Below, in pieces: positions 11,081 to 23,900 of a DNA stretch of 64,000 bases. The translations under genes and the position numbers were made by a program. Below the pieces are notes generated by a model. The model was not told the DNA's origin. It searched no databases and worked only from the letters and a program-made list of their open reading frames with translations. Origin of the DNA: Ehretia macrophylla (lineage: Eukaryota; Streptophyta; Magnoliopsida; Boraginales; Ehretiaceae); the NCBI GenBank assembly GCA_037974665.1, contig CM075768.1, forward strand, positions 60,530,316 to 60,594,315. Direction: 5' to 3'. Each line of letters starts with the position of its first letter. Positions within the stretch are counted from its first letter, which is position 1.

Positions 11081-13358
11081 TGTAATACCCGAGCCCAGAA
11101 TGTGAAAATTTCTTGTTTATTATTTTGGAAATTATATTTCCTTAAGTTCTTTGAGAATTAATTGTTACTTTCTTGCCGTCGCAACGTGCATTGCATTTAG
11201 GGAGCGATAGCTGGAGAACGGTTTCTAGTCCTCAGTAAATAGTGAAACTAGTATTTAGATGACTTAAATTTTATATTTTAATTGTTGCAAGCTGAAATTT
11301 TTATTGGTGATAGTTATTTTAGTTTAAAATGCACAAAATAAGGCCCTTTTGACCAAGTTTTAAGTGTTTGACCTAGGCCTTTGACCATTTGACCAATTTA
11401 GCACTTAAATAAGCTTTTAACTTAACAAAAAAAAATAGCAGCTGAACAGAGAAGAGCAGGCCGTGAGCTCCAAGGGAAAAAAAGACCTTTCAACCTTTCA
11501 ATCGTTCAATCTTCGCGTGAGCTCGTGCGGGGTGGTTTCCGAGGTGACTAGCGTTGTTTTCCTAGCGACTAGGAGTGCCTAAGGTGAGGGAATCATGTTA
11601 TTTGCGCATTTAAATGTTTAGTGTATCAACTTTACAATTTTTAGATTTTATCCATAGATTGTTGTTTAAAACATTTTGATGCTTCTAGAATGTTCCTTGG
11701 CAATTGTAGAACGTGTATTTATAGCTTTTTAACATTTTCTATGATTAAATGTTGAGATTGCAATTTAATTTGGATGTTGAATAGTGTTTTGTGAATAGTA
11801 AACCCTTGGAACGATGAAGTTGTTCCGTTATGCTGTCCGTTGATGTAAAATTGTGCTAGGTGTGCTAGAATGCCTAAATGTGTGGTTTGTTTGGGTTGCG
11901 TAGTGAGAAAAACAGGAATTAAGCCTTGCTGAAAGTCAGGGTCATTTAGGTCGACTTTAGCGTTTTCTTGTTTTGCGTGTTGGCATTGTTTCGGGGGGGC
12001 CATGAAAGCACTTTTGGTGTGATTATGGCGTTGGTTGGGTGTTTGGTTGGTATAGTTGTAGTTCAAATGAGAAAGGGGGAAATCGGGGCTTTGCGCGAGT
12101 TCTAGGTTAAAGTAAGGTTTCGGGGTCTTTAGATGTGCCTTATGGTGACCTAGGAGGTTTGGCGAAGTCAGTTTCCAGAACTCGTGGCTCGTTTGGAAAT
12201 GGTTGTGTTTTGATAGTTGTGGCCGATTTGTGTTTTTTGCTTGTTTTCTTGATTTTATGCCTATAGAATGCTTAGGGTTGCTTGAAATACTTGTTTGAAT
12301 TGATTTGGATTGAAATGCTTATCAATTGTTGCTATTGCGTTCGAGAGTAACCTACTTTGTTATTCTCCCACGTGTGGCTTTATTGCTTGTTTATCGCCTT
12401 GTATCGAGTCTTGCATTGCATAGTGTCTCGCGCGTGAGTGATGGGCCTCTCTGGGTAGCCTCGGGTTGCCAGTGTTGGTTGCTCTAGCTCCGCTGCTATT
12501 CCCTCTTCTCGCTTGGGTTGCCTCCCAGGGAGTTTTGGGTCGTAGGTTGATGGATACTTCCGGGGTATTCCAAACTGGTGTTATAAGGTGGTTTGGGCCG
12601 GCGCGTCGTCATCGAATTCTTGTATGAGAGTTGCTCGTGAAAAGAGTACCGTATCCTTTGAATGAATGTTTATAGTCTTTAATGCTTGTCTTGTTATAAT
12701 ATTGACTTGTTTGTATCTTTAAATGATAATTGTATGCATTGCTTGGCTAATTGCATTGCATACTCCTCTCATCTCCGTCCTTGAGACCAATTGCCCTCGC
12801 TGAGCAATAGATTTTTCTCATTCCTCTCTATACTATATTTTTACATGAGTAGTTGAAGTAGACCCTATCGAGGTAATAGAGGAGGAGGAGCAGGTGGAGG
12901 TATTTCCGTGATAGCACTTCTCTGCTTTGCTGGTGGTTGGTTACCAGATTTTGTGCGAGCCTTGCTTGTTATGTATATTTCTTGGATGTTGCTTAAATTT
13001 TGAGGCTTGTAGCCTTGTATGTATTTTCTAGTTTGAGGCCTCTACGGTCTTATGTTGTATAAGTTGAAAGAATGTAAAGTTGTAAATTTATACCCTTGTG
13101 ACTAGTAAGGAAATGCATGCTAATGGAATTGATTAGTGGCATAAATACTTGTGTAGTATGCATATCATTTTTGTGTTGCAAAGTTGGTTAATAAGAAATG
13201 TATGTTTTAAAGAAAGTCGGCTTGTTTTGATTATTTTATGGCTTTCGCAAGTATTATGTTGATTTTAGGGTTTTTGGATCGTCCGCGGTACAGAGGAGAC
13301 TCCGTCCGTGTGTCGGGTCCGGGCTTGGCCTTTTGCGGGGTCGGGTCGGGGCGTGACA
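11081..13358 (+). repeat. E2 3' LTR
   Basis: It is 2278 bp, starts TGTAATACCCGAG and ends GGGGCGTGACA. It is nearly the same as 3875-6143, differing by scattered single bases and an extra 11 bases (near 12378-12392, around a repeated TTTAT). By eye the pair is about 97-98% identical. Confidence 0.95.
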
Positions 13359-13363
13359 ATAAT
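13359..13363. repeat. E2 target-site duplication, right copy (ATAAT)
   Basis: ATAAT follows the CA end of the 3' LTR and matches 3870-3874. Confidence 0.95.
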
Positions 13364-14914
13364 GACCAATCAATAAAGGATACTCTAGTTGGTGTAGCTC
13401 CAAACGCCATCACGATCTCAACCATTCTTCTTGTAACTCCCCATTACTCACGCACCCGAGGTACCTCACTAGCCTCGCCCTCCATAACACCTCTGTCATG
13501 CGAGCTAAAGGTAGTCTCTGGTAGTCATGCCGTTATCAACCTGACAGCCCGATGCTGCTCGAGAGGTGGCACACATATACCAAGACTCAGCAATAATAAT
13601 AAACATAATTCACAGGAGGACAATCTAGAACAATTGCCTAGTTCCCGGTTCATCAATCATCAATCAATAATCATCAATTATCATCAATATAACATTAAGT
13701 AATCAATTAAACAACAAACAACTAAGTTAGATGACAAAGTAGGCCATCCAACTTAACATGCATTAAACACGTAATCTAACCCTAGTCTAACCATTTATAA
13801 CTCACAATTCAATCACTCAAATACCATCCAATCATCTAAAGGCTCAATTCAACAATTTAAAGAAAGACAACCTAAACTTCAAATAACCATATCTTACATT
13901 CTAATAATCCAAACAACTCCAAATCAGTTTCTAACACTCACCTATTCAATCAACTACATTAGCCTTCTCGAAAACCAACCAAGACACATCAAAATCAAGC
14001 CCAACAACCCTAAAACCTCAATGCACCGAGGCTGAAATTTCTGGATTTTCACCCAAACATTGTAATCGAAAATTCGGCATTATAACGACGCTACCACTTA
14101 ATTAACAAACTTTTAGAAATCGACGGCAATCGATTCCAACCACAACAACTCAAGATATTTATCAAATGGCCAATCTATCAACTTTAAATACCTGAAAATA
14201 AAAATTTATGCTACAAAGGTTCAAATCTCACAAGAGTACATATAAACGATCCCTAGCATACATAGAGCAATAATATAACTTTAAATTAACATTCTAACGG
14301 TTCAAAATGCAATTATAAGCAAAAACATAAAATATGACTTTTGAGATCTAGAATTTTTCTCTCACCTTAGATGCGAAATAAGCCTAGATATGCGTGCAAT
14401 GCATGTCCAAAAATTGGAATCCAACTCAAACGAAAATCTACGGACAAAAACAAGCTTTTTCTATGAAAATTTGCTTTGAAAACCTTTGAAATTTCTTTTT
14501 CTTTTCTCCCTTGATGCTCTCGGCTATGTGTATGTTTTTGAGGGTGTGTTTGTGCTTTGTAAGTGTGTGTTGATGATATATCATGAAATGGTCAACAATT
14601 AAAAATAGTCAAAGTTAATTTTTAGTCTTTTAATTCTATTTTCTAGTCTTTTAATTCATTTTATTGACTACTTCTTGCTCAACTATTAATTTAACACTTA
14701 AACTAATTCTAGACAATATATTTTAGATGACAAAGAGTTTTACATTAAAATAGTTTCACCCGAGTTGACTTAAAACTCGTTTTCTTGCAAAAGAAAGTGT
14801 AAAAATCTTTAAAAATCCAAAACCAATTCCAAATCCGTTTTAATCAAACATAGGTCTATTAATACCCGAGGAATAGGTTTTAAATCGAGATAAAGCAAAA
14901 TATGGGGTCTCACA
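13364..14914 (-). repeat. E1 5' LTR, outer part (right of E2)
   Basis: This is the remainder of the E1 LTR after E2. It ends GGGGTCTCACA, whose reverse complement TGTGAGACCCC is an LTR start. With 3203-3874 it makes an LTR of about 2.2 kb. It is AT-rich and non-coding; the short open frames at 13231-13702 cross the E2 junction and are not genes. The bases after 14914 are satellite. Confidence 0.85.
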
Positions 14915-17900
14915 CACAACAAAGCAAGCTTGCTGCCCTCGTCGTAGAGGTCTCGGAGAGCTTTCCTACAGTATGTTGTGCGCCACGTAACTCCTTACGG
15001 ATCAAAACTTATGGGCACCGGAGCAACAGAGACGTGGTCCCAAGCCCCATGCCCTCAGTTTGCGAGCCTAGCCTCTTCATGAATTGAAGTTGTCTTGCCC
15101 AAGGTGCCATGGGATTAGATAATAGAAATGAGATGGATTAGGTTGCCGTCCTTTTAGCAGCTCACGACGTACGATCCGGGACGAAAAAATAGTGCAAAAG
15201 AAGAAAAGTGTCCTGAAACTGATGAAAACGTTCAATTTTGGGCTTCAAAAATAGGCGCAGCTGAGCAAGCTTGTTCCCCCCTCGTAGAGCTCTCGGAGAG
15301 CTTTCCAACTGTATGCTATGCGCCGCGTAACACCTTACGGATCAAAAGTTATAGGCACCGGAGCGACGGAGACCTGGTCCCAAGCCCCACACCCTCGGTT
15401 GGCAGGCCTAGCCTTTACGTGAAGCAAAGTTTTCTTGCCTAAGGTGTCGTGGGATTCGGTAATAGAAATATGGTGGATTAGGTTAAAGTCCTTTCCGCAG
15501 CTCACGACGTACGATCCGGGAAGGAAAAATAGCGTAAAAGAAGAAAAGTGTCCTGAAACTGATGAAAATGTTCAATTTTGGGCTCCGAAAATAGGCATAA
15601 CGGAGTAGTCTTGCCGCCCCCATCGTAGAGCTCTCGGAGAGCTTTCCAACTGTATGTTGTACGCCGCGTAACTCCTTATGGATCAAAAGTTATGGGCACT
15701 GGAGCGACGGAGACCTAGTCCCAAGCCCCACGCCCTCGGTTTGCAAGCTAGGCCTTTACATGAAGTGAAGTTGTCTTGCCCAAAGTGAGTGGGATTCGGT
15801 AATAGAAATGTGATGGATTAGGTTGTCGTCCTTTTTGCGTCTCACGACGTACGATCCGGGATGAAAAAACAGCACAAAAGAAGAAAAGTTTCCTGAAACT
15901 GATAAAAACGTTTGATTTTGGGCTCTCAAAACAGGCTCAGCCGAGCAGGCTTGCTGCCCCCGTCTTAGAGCTCTTGGAGAGCTTTCCTACTATATGTTAT
16001 GCATCGCGTAACTCCTTACGAATCAAAAGTTATGGTCACCAGAACGACGGAGACCTGGTACCAAGCCCCACGCCCTCAGTTTACGTGCCTAGCATCTATG
16101 TGAAGCAAAGTTGTCTTGCCCAAGGTGCCTTGGAATTCGGTAATAGAAATGTGGTGGATTAGGTTATCGTCCTTTTTCCAGCTCACGACGTACGATCCGG
16201 GATGAAAAAACAGCGCAAAAGAAGAAAAGTATCCCGAAATAGATGAAAACGTTCGATTTTGGGCTCTGAAAATAGGCGCAGCTGAGTAGGCTTGCCACCC
16301 CCGTCGTAGAGCTCTCAGAGAGCTTTGCAACTGTATAATGTGCACCGTGTAACTCCTTACGGATCAAAAGTTATGGGCACCGAAGCGACAGAGACCTGGT
16401 CCCAAGCCCCACGCCCTCGGTTTACGGGCAAGCCTCTACGTGAAGTGAAGTTGTCTTGGCCAAGGTGCCGTGGGATTCGGTAATAAAAATGTGATGGATT
16501 TGGTTGTCGTCCTTTTCGCGGCTCAAGACGTACGATCTGGGATGAAAAAATAGCTCAAAAGAAGAAAAGTTTCCCAAAACTGATAAAAACGTTCGATTTT
16601 GGGCTCCGAAAACAGGCACAACATAGCAAGCTTGCTGCCCCCATCGTAGAGGTCTCGGAGAGCTTTCCTACAATATGTTGTGCGCCGCGCAACTCCTTAC
16701 AGATCAAAAGTTATGGGCCCCGGAGAAACGGAGACCTGGTCCCAAGCCCTACGCCCTTGGTTTGCGGGCCAAGCCTCTGCATGAAGAGAAGTTATATTGC
16801 CCAAGGTATCGCGGGATTAGATAATAGAAATGTGATGGATTAGGTTGTCGTCCTTTTTGCGGCTCACGACGTACAATCTGGGACGAAAAACAGTGCAAAA
16901 GAAGAAATGTGCCCCAAAATTGATGAAAACATTCGATTTTGGGCTCCAAATATAGGTGTAGCAGAGCAGGCTTGCTGACCCCGTCATAGAGCTCTAGGAG
17001 AGCTTTCCATCGGTATGCTGTGCGCCGCGTAACTCTTTACGGATCAAAACTTATGGGCATCGGAGCGACGGAGACCTGGTCCTAAGCCCCAAGTCCTCGG
17101 TTTGCGGGCCCAGCCTCTACGTGAAGCGAAGTTGTCTTGCCCAAGGTGCCATCTGATTCAGTAATAGAAATATGATGGATTAGGTTGTCGTCATTTTTGC
17201 GGCTCACGACGTACAATCCGGGATGAAAAAACAGCGCAAAAGAAGAAAAGTGTCCCAAAACTGATTAAAACGTTAGAATTTGTGCTCCGAAAATGGGTTA
17301 AGCTAAGTAGGCTTGCTGACCCCATCATAGAGCTCTCGGAGAGTTTTCCAACGGTATGCTGTGCTCCACGTAACTCCATACGGATCAAAACTTATGGGTA
17401 CCGGAGCTACGGAGACTTGGTCCCAAGCCCCACGCCCTTGGTTTGCGGGCCCAGCCTCTACGTGAAGTGAAGTTGTCTTGCCCAAGGTTCCATGGGATTC
17501 GGTAATAGAAATGTGATGGATTAGGTTGTCATCCTTTTCGTGGCTCACGACGTACGATCCGGGAAGGAAAAATCGCGCAAAAGAAGAAAAGTATCCCAAA
17601 ATTGATGAAAACGTGCAATTTTAGGCTCCGAAAATAGGAACACCAAAGAAGGCTTGCTGCCCCCGTCGTAGAGCTCTTGGAGAGCTTTCCAACGGTATGT
17701 TGTGCGCCGCCTAACTCCTTAAGGATCAAAATTTATAGGCACCGGAGCGACAGAGACTTGGTCTCAAGCCCCACGCCCTCAGTTTGCGGTCCAAGCCTCT
17801 ACGTGAAGTGAAGTTGTCTTGCCCAAGGTACCATGGGATTTGATAATAGAAATGTGATAGATTAGGTTGTCGTCCTTCTCGCGGCTCACGGCGCACTATC

Positions 17901-20900
17901 CGAGACGAAAAAACAACGCAAAAGAAGAAAAGTGTCTTAAAATTGATGGAAAACGTGAAATTTTGGGCTCCGAAAACAGGCGCAACCGAGCAGGCTTGCT
18001 GACCCCGATGTAGAGCTCTCAGAGAGCTTTCCAACAGTAAGTTGTGTGCCACATAACTCCTTACGGATCAAAAGTTATGGGCACTGGAGTGACGGAGACA
18101 TTGTCCCATGCCCCACGCCCTCAGTTTGCGGGCCAAGCCTTTACGTGAAGCGATGTTGTCTTGCCCAAGGTGCCATGGGATTCGATAATAAAAATTTGAT
18201 GGATTAGGTTGTTGTCCTTTTCGCGGCTCACGACGTACGATCCGGGATGAAAAAATATCGCAAAACAAGAAATGTATCCCAAAACTGATGAAAGCAGTCA
18301 ATTTTTGGCTCCAAAAATAGGCGCAGTTGAGCAGGCTAACTATCCTCGTCGTAGACCTCTCGAAGAGCTTCCCAACGGTATGTTGTGCACCGCATAACTC
18401 CTTACGGATCAAAAGTTATGGGGACCGGAGCGACGGGGACATAGATCCCAAGCCCCACGCCATCGGTTTGCGGGCCCAACCTCTACGTGAAGCGAAGTTG
18501 TCTTGCCCAAGGTGCCGTGTGATTCGGTAATAGAAATATGATGGATTAGGTTGTAGTCCTTTTCAAGGCACACAACGTACGATCCGGGAAGAAAATATAG
18601 CACAAAAGAAGAAAAGTGTCGCGAAACTGAGGAAAAAGTTCGATTTTAGGCTTCAAAAATAGGCACAGCCGAGCAGACTTGTTCGTCCTTCCAAGAGCTC
18701 TCGGAGAGCTTTCCAACGATATGTTGTGCGCCGCGTAACTCCTTACGGATCAAAAGTTATGGGCACCGGAGCGACGGAGACCTAGTCCCAAGCCCCACGC
18801 CCTCGGTTTGCGGGCCAAACCTCTGCATGAAGCGAAGTTGTCTTGCCCAAAGTGCCGTGGGATTAGATAATAGAAATGTGATGGATTAGGTTGTCATCCT
18901 TTTCGCGGCTCACGACGTATGATCCGGGATGAAAAAATAGCACAAAAGAAGAAAAGTGTCCTGAAATTGATGAAAACGTTAAATTTTGGGCTTCAAAAAT
19001 AGGCACAGCTGAGCCGGCTTGCTATCCCCATCGTAGACCTCTTAGAGTGCTTTCCAATGGTATGTTGTGCACCGCATAACTCCTTAAGGATCAAAAGTTA
19101 TGGGGATCGGAGCGGCGGAGACCTAGTACCAAACCCTACGCCCTCGGTTTGTGGGCCAAGCCTCTACGTGAAGCCAAGTTGTCTTGCCCAAGGTGCCATA
19201 GGATTCGATAAAAGAAATGTGATGGATTAGGTTGTCGACCTTTTCACGGCTCACGACATACTATCCGAGACGAAAAAACAGCGCAAAAGAAGGAAAGTGT
19301 CTTGAAATAGATGAAAACGTTAGATCTTGGGCGTTGAAAATAGGTACACCAAAGCAGGCTTTCTGCCCCCGTCATAGAGCTCTCAGAGAGCTTTCCTGCG
19401 GTATGCTATGCGCCGCGTAACTCCGTACAGATCAAAAGTTATGGACACCGGAGCGACGGAGAGCTGGTCCCAATCCCCACGCCCTCAGTTTGCAGGCCAA
19501 ACCTCTACGTGAAGCGAAGTTGTCTTGCCCAAGGTGCCATGGGATTTGATAAAAGAAATGTAATGGATTAGGTTGTCGTCCTTTTTGCGGCTCACGACGT
19601 ATGATCCGGGACGGAAAAATAGCGCAAAAGAAGAAAACTATCGCAAAACTAATGAAAATGTTCAATTTTGGTCTCCAAAAATAAGCACAGCTAAGCAGGC
19701 TTGCTACCCCTGTCATAGAGCTCTCGGAGAGCTTTCCAACGGTATGCTGTGCACCACGTAACTCCTTACGGATCAAAAGTTATGGGCACTAGAGCGACGG
19801 AGACCTGGTCTTAAGCCCCATACCCTCGGTTTGCGGGCCCAGCCTCTATGTGAAGCAAAGTTGTCTTCCCCAAGGTGTCGTGGGATTCGATATTAGAAAT
19901 GTGATGGATTAGGTTGTCGTCCTTTTCGTGGCTAACGACGAACAAACCGGGACGAAAAAACATCGCAAAAGAATAAAAGTGTCCCGATAATGATGAAAAC
20001 ATTCAATTTTGGGCTCTGAAAATAGGCGCAACTGAACCGGCTTGCTATCCCCGTCGTAGACCTCTCAGAGAGCTTTCCAACGGTATGTTGTGCGCAGCGT
20101 AACTCCTTACAGATCAAAAGTTATAGGCATTGAAGCGACGGAGACCTGGTCCCAAGCCCCACGCCCTCGGTTTGCGGGCCAAGCCTCTACGTGAAGCGAA
20201 GTTTTCTTGGCCAAGGGGCTGTGGGATTTGACAATAGAAATGTGATGGATTAGGCTGTCGTCCTTTTCGCGGCTCACGACGTACGATCCGGGACGAAAAA
20301 ATAGCGCAAAAGAAGAAAAGTGTCCCGAAACTGATGAAAACTTTCGATTTTGGGCCATGAAAACAGGCGCAGCCGAGTAGGCTTGATGCCCCCGTCATAG
20401 TGCTCTCGGAGAGCTTTCCAACAGTATCCTGTGCGCCGCGTAACTCCTTATGGATCAAAAGTTATGGGCACTGGAGCAACGAAGACCTGGTCCCAAGCCC
20501 CATGCCCTCTGTTTGCGGGCCCATCCTCTACGTGAAGCGAAGTTATCTTCCCCAGTGTGCCATGGGATTCGATATTAGAAATGTGATGGATTAGTTTGTC
20601 GTCCTTTTCATGGCTCACGACGTACAAATCGGGATGAATAAACAACGCAAAAAAGAAAACTGTCCCAAAAATGATGAAAACATTCGATTTTGGTCTCCGA
20701 AAATAGGCGCAACTGAGTGGGCTTGCTGTCCCCATCGTAGACCTCTTAGAGAGCTTTCCAACGGTATGTTGTGCGTAGTGTAACTCCTTAAAGATCAAAA
20801 GTTAAAGGCACCGGAGTGACGGAGACCTGGTCCCAAGCCCTACACCCTCGGTTTGCTGGCCAAGCCTCTACGTTAAGCGAAGTTGTCTTGGCCAAGGTAC

Positions 20901-23900
20901 CGTCGGATTCAACAATAGAAATGTGATGGATTAGGCTGTCGTCTTTTTCGCGGCTCATGACGTACGATCTGGGATGAAAAAATAGCGCAAAAGAAGAAAA
21001 GTATCCCGAAATTGATGAAAACTTTCAATTTTGGGCCATGAAAACAGGCACAGCCGAGTAGGCTTGATGCCCCCGTATCCTGTGCGCCGTGTAATTCCTT
21101 ACGGATCAAAAGTTATGGGCACCGGAGCGACGGAGACCTGGTCCCAAGCCCCATGCCCTCAGTTTGCTGGCCCAGCCTTTACATGAAGCGAAGTTGTCTT
21201 GCCCAAGGTACCGTGGGATTCGATAATAGAAATGTGATTGATTTGGTTGTCGTCCTTTTTGCAGCTCACAACGAATGATCCGGGACAGAAAAACAGCTCA
21301 AAAGAAGAAAACTGTCCCAAAATTGATGAAAATGTTCAATTTTGGGCTCCGAAAATAAGGGCAGTTTAGCAGGCTTGCTGTCCCCATCGTAGACCTCTCA
21401 GAGAGCTTTCCAACGGTATGCTGTGCGCCGCCTAACTCCTTACGGATGAAAAGTTATGGGCACCGGAGCGACGGAGACCTGGTCCCAAGCCCCACGCCCT
21501 CAGTTTGCGAGCCCAGCCTCTACGTGAAGCGAAGTTGTCTTGCCCAAGGTGCTGTGGGATTCGGTAATAGAAATGTGATGGATTAGGTTGTCGTCCTTTT
21601 CGCGGCTCATGACGTACAATCCGCGAAGGAAAAATAGCGCAAAAGAAGAAAAATGTCCAGAAATTGATGAAAACGTTCGATTATGCGATTCAAAAAAAAG
21701 TGCAGCAAAGCAGGCCTGCTATCCCCGTCGTAGAGCTCTGGGAGAGCTTTCCTATGGTATGTTGTGCACCGCGTAACTCCTTACGGATCAAAAGTTATGG
21801 GCACCAATGAGACGGAGACCTGGTCCCAAGCCCCAAGCCCCACGCCCATGGTTTGTAGGCCAAGCCTCTACGTGAAGCGAAGTTGTTTTGCCCAAGGTGC
21901 GGTGGGATTCGATAATAGAAATGTGATGGATTAAGTTGTCGTCCTTTTCACGGCTCACGACGTACGATCCGGGACGGAAAAACTACGAAAAAGAAGAAAA
22001 GTGTCCAGAAACTAATGAAAATGTTCTATTTTGGGCTTCGAAAACAGGCACAGCCAAACGAGGCTTGCTGCCCCCGTCGTAGCGCTCTCGGAGAGCTTTC
22101 CAACGGTATGCTGTGCGCCGTGTAACTCTTCACGGATCAAAAGTTATGGGCACCGGAGCGACGGAGATCGGGTCCCAAGCCCCATGGCCTCGGTTTGCGA
22201 GCCCATCCTCTACGTGAAATGAAGTTGTCTTACCCAAGGTGTCATGGGATTCAGTAATAGAAATGTGATTGATTAGGTTGTAGTCCTTTTCGCGGCTCAC
22301 GGCATACTATCCGGGACGAAAAAAAAAGCGCAAAAGAAGAAAAGTGTCTCAAAACTGATTAAAACGTGAAATTATGGGCTCCAAAAAAAGGCGCAACCGA
22401 GTAGGCTTGCTGACCCCGTCATAGAGCTCTCGGAGAGCTTTCCAACGGTATGCTGTGACCCATGTAACTCCTTACGGATCAAAAGTTATGGGCACTGGAG
22501 CGACGGAGACCTGGTCCCAAGCACCACGCCCTCTGTTTGCGGGCCAAGCCTCTACATGAAGCGAAGTTGTCTTGGCCAAGGTGCCGTGGGATTCAACAAT
22601 AGAAATGTGATGGATTAGGTTGTCGTCCTTTTCGCGGCTCACGACGTACGATCCGGGACAGAAAAACAGCACAAAAGAAGAAAAGTGTCCCGAAACTGAT
22701 GAAAATTTTCAATTTTGGGTCATGAAAACAGGCGCAGCCGAGTAGGCTTGATGCCGCCGTCGTAGTGCTCTCGAAGAGCTTTCCAACGGTATCCTGTGCA
22801 CCGCGTAACTCCTTACGGATCAAAAGTTATGGCCACCGGAGCAACAGAGACTTGGTCCCAAGCCCCATGCCCTCGGTTTGTAGGCCCAGCCTCTACGTGA
22901 AGCGAAGTTTTCTTCCCCAAGGTGCCGTGGTATTCGATATTAGAAATGTGGTGGATTAGGTTGTCGTCCTTTTCGTGGCTAACGAGGTACAAACCGGGAT
23001 GAAAAAACAGCACAAAAGAAGAAAAGTGTCCGAAAAATGATGAAAACATTCAATTTTGGGCTATGAAAAAAGGCCCAGCCGATCGGGCTTGCTATCATTG
23101 TCGTAGACCTCTTAAAGAGCTTTCCAACGGTATGTTGTGCGCAGCGTAACTCCTTACGGATCAAAAGTTATGGGAACCGGAGCGACGGAGACTTGGTCCC
23201 AAGCCCCATGCCCTTGGTTTGCGGGCCCAGCCTCTACGTGAAGTGAAGTTGTCTTGCCCAAGGTACCGTGGAATTTGATAATATAAATGTGATGGATTAG
23301 GTTGTTGTCCTTTTCGAAGCTCATGACGAATGATCCGGGACAAAAAAACAGTGCAAAGGTAGAAAAATATCCCAAAACTGCTGAAACTGTTCAATTTTGG
23401 GCTCCGAAAATAGACGCAGCTGAGCAGGCTTGGTGTCCCCATTGTAGACCTCTCAGAGAGCTTTCCAACGATATGCTGTGCGCCGCGCAACTCCTTACGG
23501 ATGAAAAGTTATGGGCACTGGAGTGACGGAGACCTGGTCCCAAGCCCCAGCCTCTACGTGAAACGAAGTTGTCTTGCCCAAGGTGTCATAGGATTCGGTA
23601 ATAGAAATGTGATGGATTCGGTTGTCGTCCTTTTCGTGGCTCACGACATACGATCCGGGAAGGAAAAATAGCGCAAAAGAAGAAAAGTGTCTCAAAACTG
23701 ATAAAAATATTTGATTTTGGGCTCTAAAAACAGGCGCAGCCGAGCAGGCTTGCTATCCACATCGTAGAGCTCTTGGAGAACTTTCCTACGGTATGTTGTG
23801 CGCCGTGTAACTCCTTACGGATCAAAAGTTATGTGCACCAGAGGAACGGAGACCTGGTCCCAAGCCTCACGCCTTTGGTTTGTGGGCCAAGCCTCTACGT

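Larger units (their letters stand above)
3875..13358 (+). mobile_element. E2: complete Tekay-like Ty3/gypsy retrotransposon nested in E1
   Basis: E2 is a complete 9484-bp element: 5' LTR, primer binding site, gag, protease, RT, RNase H, integrase, chromodomain-like tail, polypurine tract and 3' LTR, bounded by ATAAT duplications. The two LTRs differ by scattered substitutions and one 11-bp indel, so the insertion is fairly recent, though later than E1. Gag-pol carries four TAG stops, one TGA and two frameshifts, so this copy is not autonomous. The long LTRs, the GPY/F motif and the LVKVLWNHHG tail suggest the Tekay/Del chromovirus lineage (inference). Confidence 0.96.
1..14914 (-). mobile_element. 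E1: Ty3/gypsy LTR retrotransposon, left part outside window, split by E2
   Basis: This is a minus-strand gypsy element. Reading leftward it has a 5' LTR (14914 to 13364, then 3874 to 3203), a primer binding site (3196-3185), gag, protease, reverse transcriptase and the start of RNase H at the window edge. Integrase and the 3' LTR lie outside. The outer LTR edge at 14914 abuts CACAACAAAGC, which is satellite sequence, so E1 inserted into the satellite. The predicted target duplication is CACAA, and its partner should lie to the left of the window. Element E2 (3875-13358) is nested in the LTR and is not part of E1. Coding capacity is destroyed by stops and a frameshift. Confidence 0.9.

Noticed and set aside
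13231-13702. Open frames at the right end of E2
   Set aside because: They cross from the E2 LTR into the E1 LTR, so they are junction artefacts.
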